Positions 58,327-64,000 of a DNA stretch of 64,000 nucleotides are shown here, in pieces. The position numbers were made by a program, and so were the translations under genes. Every line of letters starts with the position of its first letter. Within the stretch, counting starts at the first letter, position 1. This stretch comes from Synechococcus sp. M16.1 (GTDB taxonomy: Bacteria > Cyanobacteriota > Cyanobacteriia > PCC-6307 > Cyanobiaceae), in the NCBI RefSeq assembly GCF_014279895.1, contig NZ_CP047954.1:124001-188000 (forward strand), read 5' to 3'. Under the pieces are notes generated by a model that made no database searches, was not told the DNA's origin, and saw only the letters and a list, made by a program, of their open reading frames with translations.

Positions 58327-59619
58327 GTGAGTCAGCTCCAGAGCCTCAGAGGCATGGTGGATCTGTTGCCAGAGGCACTGCAGCGCTGGCAGGCGGTGGA
58401 GGCCCAGGCACGAGAGCACTTTCGGCGGTCCGGGTTTGGTGAGATTCGAACGCCGCTGTTGGAGTCGACCGATCTGTTCTGTCGTGGCATCGGTGAGGGC
58501 ACCGATGTGGTGGGCAAGGAGATGTATAGCTTTAAGGACCGGGGCGATCGCTCCTGCACCTTGCGGCCTGAAGGCACCGCATCCGTGGTGCGTGCAGCGC
58601 TCCAGCACGGCTTGCTGAGTCAGGGTGCCCAGAAGCTTTGGTACGCCGGTCCGATGTTTCGCTACGAGCGCCCTCAAGCAGGGCGGCAGCGGCAGTTTCA
58701 TCAGATCGGGGTTGAGTGGCTGGGGGCGGAGCGGGCTCGCAGCGATGTTGAGGTGATTGCGCTGGCCTGGGATCTTCTGGCCAGCCTTGGTGTGGGGGGC
58801 TTGCAGCTGGAACTGAACAGCCTTGGAACAGCGGAGGATCGTCAGGCCTACCGCAACGCCTTAGTCGCTTGGCTTGAGCAGCGGTCTGAGGCCCTCGATC
58901 CAGATTCCCAGGCGCGCCTAAGCGCCAATCCGTTGCGGATTCTGGATTCCAAAAACAAGGACACCCAGGCACTGCTGGAGGATGCTCCAACCCTGGCGGA
59001 TGCCCTTGCTGATGCCAGCCGTGAGCGTTTTGAGGAGGTGCAGCGAGGTTTGGCTGCCCTGGGGATTCCTTTTCGGCTGAATCCGCGCTTGGTGCGGGGT
59101 TTGGACTACTACAGCCATACAGCTTTCGAGATCACCAGCGATCAACTCGGAGCCCAGGCCACCGTGTGTGGTGGTGGTCGTTATGACGGTTTGATCAGCC
59201 AGTTGGGAGGCCCTCAGACCCCTGCCATTGGTTGGGCCTTGGGAATGGAGCGGTTGTTGTTGGTGTTGGAGGCCGCGGCTCAGGCAGATCCCAATGGACC
59301 GGCGGCATGCCTTGTTGGCACACCTGTGCCTGATGCCTATCTGGTGAACCGTGGAGAACGCGCCGAAACCGTCGGTCTGTCGCTGGCCCGGTCGTTGCGG
59401 CAGCAAGGCCTGACGGTTGAGCTGGATGGTTCAGGTTCGGCCTTCGGTAAACAGTTCAAGCGGGCGGATCGCAGCTGTGCCCGCTGGGCACTGGTGCTGG
59501 GCGATGAGGAGGCCGAGCGGGGTGAAGTGCGGTTGAAGCCATTGCACCAGCAGGGAGAGGAGGTCACTGTTGCGCTGAGTGGAATCGCCGCAATCGTGGA
59601 GACACTGCGCACCCCCTGA
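58327..59619 (+). CDS. hisS: Histidyl-tRNA synthetase
   Basis: HisRS charges tRNA-His. The 430-residue product has [19 protein letters not shown] at the N-terminus, motif 2 [20 protein letters not shown], the histidine-specific [28 protein letters not shown] with motif 3 [13 protein letters not shown], and a C-terminal anticodon-binding domain. The start is GTG at 58327 ([10 protein letters not shown]), since the frame upstream is antisense to galE and not family-like. The UDP-glucuronate gene trio follows directly. Confidence 0.94.
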   Translation: MSQLQSLRGMVDLLPEALQRWQAVEAQAREHFRRSGFGEIRTPLLESTDLFCRGIGEGTDVVGKEMYSFKDRGDRSCTLRPEGTASVVRAALQHGLLSQGAQKLWYAGPMFRYERPQAGRQRQFHQIGVEWLGAERARSDVEVIALAWDLLASLGVGGLQLELNSLGTAEDRQAYRNALVAWLEQRSEALDPDSQARLSANPLRILDSKNKDTQALLEDAPTLADALADASRERFEEVQRGLAALGIPFRLNPRLVRGLDYYSHTAFEITSDQLGAQATVCGGGRYDGLISQLGGPQTPAIGWALGMERLLLVLEAAAQADPNGPAACLVGTPVPDAYLVNRGERAETVGLSLARSLRQQGLTVELDGSGSAFGKQFKRADRSCARWALVLGDEEAERGEVRLKPLHQQGEEVTVALSGIAAIVETLRTP

Positions 59620-59621
59620 GC

Positions 59622-60572
59622 ATGCAGATTCACCTTGTTACAGGGGGTGCCGGATTTCTGGGCTCCCATTTGATCGACCGGCTGATGGAGGCCGGGGAGG
59701 AGGTGATCTGCCTCGATAACTATTTCACTGGGCGCAAGGCCAACATCGCCCAGTGGATCGGTCATCCCCGTTTTGAGTTGATCCGTCACGACGTCACCGA
59801 GCCGATCAAGTTGGAGGTGGATCGGATCTGGCACTTGGCCTGCCCGGCTTCTCCGGTGCACTACCAGTTCAATCCGGTCAAGACCGCCAAAACCAGTTTC
59901 CTCGGGACGTACAACATGCTGGGGCTGGCCCGGAGGGTGGGAGCGCGGTTGTTGCTGGCAAGCACCAGTGAGGTCTATGGCGATCCTGAGGTGCATCCCC
60001 AGCCGGAGAGCTACCGCGGTTGTGTGAACCCGATCGGCATCCGCAGTTGCTACGACGAGGGCAAGCGAATCGCCGAGACCCTCTGCTTTGACTACCAACG
60101 CATGAGTGGTGTGGACGTGCGGGTGATGCGGATTTTCAACACCTACGGGCCTCGAATGCTGCCCGACGATGGCCGCGTGGTGAGCAACTTCATCGTTCAA
60201 GCCCTGCGAGGTGAACCTTTGACCCTCTACGGGGATGGGTCTCAGACCCGATCGTTTTGCTATGTGAGCGACTTGATCGAAGGAATGATTCGCCTGATGA
60301 ACGGAGCCCATACGGGCCCGATGAACATTGGCAATCCGGATGAATTCACCATCCGCCGGCTTGCTGAGCTGGTGCGCGCTCGGATCAACCCGGCTTTGCC
60401 GTTGATCGAGAAACCGTTGCCTGAGGATGATCCGATGCAGCGCAAGCCGGTGATCGACTTGGCTCGCGAGCAGTTGAAGTGGCAGCCGACTGTGTCACTG
60501 GAGCAGGGCTTGGACCCGACGATCGATTCGTTCCGTAAGGTCCTTGCACTACGAGATCAGCCTGAGGCGTGA
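59622..60572 (+). CDS. UDP-glucuronate decarboxylase (UXS)-like epimerase
   Basis: The 316-residue SDR protein has NAD loop [60 protein letters not shown] and the YxxxK pair Tyr144/Lys148 ([13 protein letters not shown]), then [10 protein letters not shown] and [19 protein letters not shown]. These match UDP-xylose synthase, which converts UDP-glucuronate to UDP-xylose. It begins two bases after the hisS stop and overlaps the next gene by four bases. It is the first of three linked UDP-glucuronate genes. Confidence 0.93.
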   Translation: MQIHLVTGGAGFLGSHLIDRLMEAGEEVICLDNYFTGRKANIAQWIGHPRFELIRHDVTEPIKLEVDRIWHLACPASPVHYQFNPVKTAKTSFLGTYNMLGLARRVGARLLLASTSEVYGDPEVHPQPESYRGCVNPIGIRSCYDEGKRIAETLCFDYQRMSGVDVRVMRIFNTYGPRMLPDDGRVVSNFIVQALRGEPLTLYGDGSQTRSFCYVSDLIEGMIRLMNGAHTGPMNIGNPDEFTIRRLAELVRARINPALPLIEKPLPEDDPMQRKPVIDLAREQLKWQPTVSLEQGLDPTIDSFRKVLALRDQPEA

Positions 60573-61972
60573 CGATTCGACGCATCTGCTGCATTGGTGC
60601 TGGCTACGTGGGCGGCCCAACGATGGCGGTGATCGCGGATCGTTGTCCGCAGGTGCAGGTCACGGTGGTGGACCTCAACCAGGCTCGGATAGATGCCTGG
60701 AACGATCCAGACTTGAGCCGACTACCGGTGTATGAGCCTGGTCTGGATGCCGTGGTGGGCCGGGCCAGGGGGCGCAATCTCAGCTTTTCCACGGCTGTGG
60801 AGGCCGCGATTGCGGATGCCGACATGGTGTTCATTTCGGTGAACACACCAACAAAGACGAAAGGCCTGGGGGCGGGCCAGGCCAGTGACCTGCGCTGGGT
60901 GGAGGCCTGCGCACGCACCGTGGCCCAGGCGGCCCAAGGCCACACGATCGTGGTGGAGAAGAGCACCCTGCCGGTGCGCACGGCGGCTGCAATCAAAACC
61001 ATCTTGCAAGCGGCATGTGATGGAGAAGATCAGCGCACGTTCTCGGTGCTGTCCAATCCCGAGTTCCTGGCAGAGGGAACAGCCATCCGCGATCTGGAAG
61101 CCCCAGACCGTGTGTTGATCGGTGGTGACGATTCGACCTCCATCGATGCCCTTGCAGCGATCTACGCCCAATGGGTTCCGCAGCAACAGATCCTGCGCAC
61201 CAACCTTTGGAGCAGCGAGCTCTCAAAACTCACCGCAAATGCCTTTCTGGCTCAGCGGATCAGCTCGATCAACTCGATTGCTGCTTTCTGCGAGGCCAGC
61301 GGCGCAGATGTGCGCGAGGTGGCACGGGCCATTGGCACCGACAGTCGGATCGGCCCGAAATTCCTCAATGCCGGGCCCGGTTTCGGTGGCAGCTGTTTCC
61401 AGAAGGACATCCTCAATCTGGTGTATCTCTGCCGGCATTTCGGTTTGCCGGAGGTGGCGGATTACTGGGAGAGCGTGGTGGCCTTGAACACCTGGCAACA
61501 ACACCGCATTGCCCGCCTGGTGGTGCAGAAGCTGTTCGGCACGGTGACAGGGAAGCGTTTGGCGATTCTTGGTTTTGCCTTCAAGGCCGACACCAACGAC
61601 ACCCGTGAGGCCCCGGCGATTCGCATCTGCCGCGATCTGCTGGAAGAGGGTGCTCAGCTCGTTATCCACGATCCAAAGGTGGCAGCCGATCAGATGGCTC
61701 GGGATCTGAATCAGGAGCCGGCCTCTCAGGTGGATCGGTTGAGCGGTACCGGCAGTTGGGCTGAGGCCGGAAGCGTTGAGGATGCCGTGATGGGTGCCGA
61801 TGCCGTGCTTGTGCTCACGGAATGGCAGCACTACCGCGATTTGAATTGGCAGGCTCTGGCTGCTCGGATGCGCAAGCCGGCCTGGGTCTTTGATGCCAGG
61901 GCTGTCGCCGATCCTGCTCAGATCAAAGCCGCTGGCCTCAGCCTATGGCGCGTTGGCGACGGAGAGGGTTGA
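60569..61972 (+). CDS. ugd: UDP-glucose 6-dehydrogenase
   Basis: UGD oxidises UDP-glucose to UDP-glucuronate with two NAD. The 467-residue product has the N-terminal Rossmann motif [40 protein letters not shown], the catalytic Cys in [13 protein letters not shown], and [16 protein letters not shown] in the C-terminal domain. The start is GTG at 60569 overlapping the UXS stop. Its stop overlaps the start of the epimerase downstream. Length is typical of the larger cyanobacterial and eukaryote-like type. Confidence 0.94.
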   Translation: MTIRRICCIGAGYVGGPTMAVIADRCPQVQVTVVDLNQARIDAWNDPDLSRLPVYEPGLDAVVGRARGRNLSFSTAVEAAIADADMVFISVNTPTKTKGLGAGQASDLRWVEACARTVAQAAQGHTIVVEKSTLPVRTAAAIKTILQAACDGEDQRTFSVLSNPEFLAEGTAIRDLEAPDRVLIGGDDSTSIDALAAIYAQWVPQQQILRTNLWSSELSKLTANAFLAQRISSINSIAAFCEASGADVREVARAIGTDSRIGPKFLNAGPGFGGSCFQKDILNLVYLCRHFGLPEVADYWESVVALNTWQQHRIARLVVQKLFGTVTGKRLAILGFAFKADTNDTREAPAIRICRDLLEEGAQLVIHDPKVAADQMARDLNQEPASQVDRLSGTGSWAEAGSVEDAVMGADAVLVLTEWQHYRDLNWQALAARMRKPAWVFDARAVADPAQIKAAGLSLWRVGDGEG

Positions 61973-62994
61973 TGGCACGCACCGTCCTGGTCACCGGAGC
62001 TGCTGGTTTCATCGGAGCTGCCTTGAGTCAGCGCCTGCTTCAGCAGGGAGACCGAGTGGTTGGTCTCGACAACCTGAACGACTACTACGACCCAAGCTTG
62101 AAGCAAGCGAGGCTGCGTCAGATCGAGGCGGTTGCCCAGAAGGGTGCTTGGCGCTTTGTGGAAATGGCCTTGGAAGACGGCGATGCCCTCATGGCCCTTT
62201 TCGCTGCCGAGAAGCCGACCGTGGTGGTCAACTTGGCGGCTCAGGCTGGGGTTCGTTACTCCCTGGAGAATCCGGCGGCTTATATCCAGAGCAATCTTGT
62301 GGGCTTTGGCCATCTTCTTGAAGGTTGCCGCCACCACGGCACCGAAAACCTCGTCTATGCCTCGAGCAGTTCGGTGTATGGCGGAAACCGCAATCTGCCT
62401 TTCCACGAGCAGCAGCCGGTTAACCATCCGGTGAGCCTCTACGCCGCCAGCAAGAAAGCCAATGAGCTGATGGCGCACACCTACAGCCATCTCTATGGCT
62501 TGCCGGCGACGGGGCTGCGGTTTTTCACGGTGTATGGCCCCTGGGGCCGGCCCGACATGGCACCGATGTTGTTCGCCAAAGCGATCCTGGCGGGGAACCC
62601 GATACGGGTGTTCAACCACGGCCAGATGCAGCGCGACTTCACCTACATCGACGACATCGTGGAGGGAGTGCTGCGCTGCTGCGACAAACCCGCCACCGCG
62701 AACCCCGACTTCGACCCCCTGGCCCCTGATCCCGCCACGGCCGCGGCACCGCACCGGGTGTTCAACATTGGAAACAGCCACCCCACGCCTTTGCTGCGCT
62801 TCATCGAGGTGATGGAGGAGGCCCTGGGTTGCGAAGCCATCAAGGATTTCCAGCCCATGCAGCCGGGCGATGTGGTGGCCACTGCCGCTAACACCGCAGC
62901 TCTGGAGGCGTGGGTGGGCTTCAAGCCCTCAACGCCGATCGAAACTGGCGTGCAGCGTTTTGCCGATTGGTATCGCTCCTTTTATGGCGTCTGA
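61972..62994 (+). CDS. UDP-glucuronate 4-epimerase-like NAD-dependent epimerase
   Basis: The 340-residue SDR enzyme has VTGAAGFIGAALSQRLLQQG, GLDNLNDYYDPSLKQARL (characteristic of GAE/CapI), YASSSSVYGGN, the catalytic SLYAASKKANELM, RFFTVYGPWGRPDMA and RDFTYIDDIVEGVLR. It should make UDP-galacturonate from UDP-glucuronate. The ATG at 61972 overlaps the ugd stop (ATGA type); a longer frame from 61945 is rejected. It is convergent with the psb genes. Confidence 0.93.
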   Translation: MARTVLVTGAAGFIGAALSQRLLQQGDRVVGLDNLNDYYDPSLKQARLRQIEAVAQKGAWRFVEMALEDGDALMALFAAEKPTVVVNLAAQAGVRYSLENPAAYIQSNLVGFGHLLEGCRHHGTENLVYASSSSVYGGNRNLPFHEQQPVNHPVSLYAASKKANELMAHTYSHLYGLPATGLRFFTVYGPWGRPDMAPMLFAKAILAGNPIRVFNHGQMQRDFTYIDDIVEGVLRCCDKPATANPDFDPLAPDPATAAAPHRVFNIGNSHPTPLLRFIEVMEEALGCEAIKDFQPMQPGDVVATAANTAALEAWVGFKPSTPIETGVQRFADWYRSFYGV

Positions 62995-63038
62995 TCGCCT
63001 GTCGTTAGGCAGCAACGTCGTCGCAGCGTTGTTGCATC

Positions 63039-63071
63039 AAAAAAGCCCCCTGGTCAAAGACGAGAGGGCTT
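63039..63071 (-). terminator. Intrinsic terminator after psbJ
   Basis: On the minus strand, the stem AAGCCCTCT / AGGGGGCTT (imperfect) encloses a loop of about 11 bases and is followed by TTTTTT (63039-63044 as A on the plus strand), about 22 bases after the psbJ stop. Confidence 0.8.
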
Positions 63072-63093
63072 TGGCTGAATGAATGGCTTCCGA

Positions 63094-63294
63094 TCAAGCG
63101 GAACCAACACCGGTGTAGGAGCCATAGAAGAACAGACCCACAACGAACAGAACGGCCATTCCACCTGCAGTGGCCACCAGCCAGAGGGGAAGGACGCCTT
63201 CGGTCCAGCGGCTTCTCCAGGGCACAGCTGGTGTGCCATCGGGATTGCGATCGGGAATACGACCGTCGGGATATGGGGATTTTTTTCCGCTCAT
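63094..63294 (-). CDS. psbJ: Photosystem II protein PsbJ
   Basis: PsbJ is a single-helix PSII subunit near the cytochrome b559/QB region, needed for efficient forward electron flow. The 66-residue product has a basic N-terminus ([20 protein letters not shown]) and one transmembrane helix ([24 protein letters not shown]), ending GVGSA. It has an N-terminal extension compared with the 39-40 residue form in plants and freshwater cyanobacteria, common in marine picocyanobacteria. It is the last gene of psbEFLJ. Confidence 0.95.
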   Translation of the reverse strand: MSGKKSPYPDGRIPDRNPDGTPAVPWRSRWTEGVLPLWLVATAGGMAVLFVVGLFFYGSYTGVGSA

Positions 63295-63304
63295 CGAATA
63301 ATCC

Positions 63305-63424
63305 TCAGTTGAAGAAGTAGCTGGACATGAGCACGCCGGTCACGAAGACAAACAGCAGACCCAGGTACAGGCTGGTGCGGTTGAGTTCAACCGGCAGGTT
63401 GTTGGGATTGGGATTGCGTTCCAT
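63305..63424 (-). CDS. psbL: Photosystem II protein PsbL
   Basis: PsbL is a 39-residue single-helix PSII subunit at the monomer-monomer interface. The sequence starts [20 protein letters not shown] and contains [19 protein letters not shown], a near-perfect family match. It lies 10 bases upstream of psbJ and eight bases downstream of psbF. Confidence 0.97.
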   Translation of the reverse strand: MERNPNPNNLPVELNRTSLYLGLLFVFVTGVLMSSYFFN

Positions 63425-63432
63425 GGGTTGGA

Positions 63433-63573
63433 TCAGCGGCGGATGAACTGCATCGCGGCAAGGGCGCCAAGGAAAAACACCGTCGGGATGCCGAGGGTGT
63501 GCAACGCCAGCCAACGCACCGTGAAGATCGGATAGTTGCGTGGCGTTGTGGCGACGGGAGGAGCTTGGGTCAT
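63433..63573 (-). CDS. psbF: Cytochrome b559 subunit beta (PsbF)
   Basis: PsbF pairs with PsbE to bind the heme of cytochrome b559. The 46-residue product begins [19 protein letters not shown] and carries the heme-ligand His in [20 protein letters not shown], ending MQFIRR. It lies between psbE (three bases away) and psbL on the minus strand. Confidence 0.97.
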   Translation of the reverse strand: MTQAPPVATTPRNYPIFTVRWLALHTLGIPTVFFLGALAAMQFIRR

Positions 63574-63576
63574 GAC

Positions 63577-63825
63577 TTATTTCAGACGAATGTCGAGTTC
63601 AGATTTGCCCTCGTAGCGCTGGCTCACCACAGGAGCTTTGCTTTCCGAAGCCTGGAAATAGGCGTCGGGACGAGGTGTTCCGAAGGCGTCGTAGGCCAGG
63701 CCGGTGGACACGAACAGGAACCCTGCCAAAAAGATGGAAGGCAGTGTCACGGCGTGGATCACCCAGTAACGGATGCTCGTGATGATTTCGAAGAACGGGC
63801 GTTCTCCTGTTGAGCCGGCGGCCAT
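63577..63825 (-). CDS. psbE: Cytochrome b559 subunit alpha (PsbE)
   Basis: PsbE is the 82-residue alpha subunit of cytochrome b559 in PSII. The protein has the motif [20 protein letters not shown] with the heme-ligand His, the helix [16 protein letters not shown], and [10 protein letters not shown]. It is the first gene of the psbEFLJ operon, 71-77 bases downstream of the ycf48 stop. Confidence 0.98.
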   Translation of the reverse strand: MAAGSTGERPFFEIITSIRYWVIHAVTLPSIFLAGFLFVSTGLAYDAFGTPRPDAYFQASESKAPVVSQRYEGKSELDIRLK

Positions 63826-63896
63826 GGCGTTGGGCGTGTCAGGACGATGATCTTAGGAGGTGGCTCAGGTGAGCTGAGGCTGAGGCGTTGCCGCAG

Positions 63897-64000
63897 TTAC
63901 ACAGCGTTGCCCACCCAACGCAGCAGGTTGCCCCGCTCACCCAGCACAAAGGCGTGCTCTCCGTCGAACACCATGCGGGTGAAGTTGCTGGGTTGACGGT
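63897..64000 (-). CDS. ycf48: Photosystem II assembly factor Ycf48, 3' end only
   Basis: Only the C-terminal 34 codons fall in the window; the gene continues past base 64000. The translated end reads RQPSNFTRMVFDGEHAFVLG then ERGNLLRWVGNAV and stops at TAA (63897-63899). This fits the last blade of the Ycf48/HCF136 seven-bladed propeller, whose family ends with a similar GFVLGQRGTLLR segment. In cyanobacteria ycf48 usually lies directly upstream of psbEFLJ, as here. Ycf48 is a lumenal factor that helps D1 insertion into PSII. Confidence 0.85.
   Translation of the reverse strand, partial: RQPSNFTRMVFDGEHAFVLGERGNLLRWVGNAV

Overview
The window is a 64-kb piece of a cyanobacterial chromosome, almost certainly a marine picocyanobacterium of the Synechococcus subcluster 5.1 type. 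It carries psaC, the psbEFLJ cluster with ycf48 upstream, ndhS, a type-1 heme oxygenase for bilin synthesis, split glycolate oxidase genes (glcE/glcF), and small picocyanobacterial conserved proteins. Genes are tightly packed with short or overlapping junctions, and most of the window is GC-rich. The exact strain cannot be named from the sequence alone.

Bases 1-35,500 are mainly core genome. They hold an RpaB-like response regulator (cut by the window edge, with an apparent frameshift), lysS, two small coiled-coil proteins, smpB/ruvB, a TPR/M20/HEAT run, and a TPP riboswitch driving thiC. Next come acpP-fabF-tkt facing psaC-glmS, then a manC-type GDP-mannose enzyme, rimM, ndhS, a decayed ion-channel gene, rnc-rnpB and tRNA-Arg(CCU). 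These are followed by glycogen phosphorylase, a cation/proton antiporter, an alpha/beta hydrolase, a hexose epimerase, glcE and glcF separated by an oppositely oriented four-carbon acid-sugar kinase, icd, a GtrB/GtrA pair and mtnN.

Bases 35,500-57,200 are the accessory heart of the window. After ho1 comes a nearly gapless co-directional run: a glycosyltransferase, an ABC exporter, four more glycosyltransferases, a possible 57-codon ORF and three sulfotransferases. The exporter and especially the sulfotransferases (about 44,960-47,960) are visibly AT-richer than their surroundings. A cca-type nucleotidyltransferase, a KdsC-like phosphatase, an O-antigen-ligase-like membrane protein, a UvrD/PcrA helicase and a GT39-like membrane glycosyltransferase follow. 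I infer a locus for assembly, sulfation and export of a cell-surface polysaccharide. Sugar-nucleotide genes elsewhere in the window (manC, galE, UDP-glucuronate decarboxylase, UDP-glucose dehydrogenase, UDP-glucuronate epimerase) could supply its precursors.

Bases 57,200-64,000 hold galE, hisS, the UDP-glucuronate gene trio, then psbJ/L/F/E and the 3' end of ycf48 on the minus strand. No CRISPR array, insertion sequence, prophage or classic defence system was seen.
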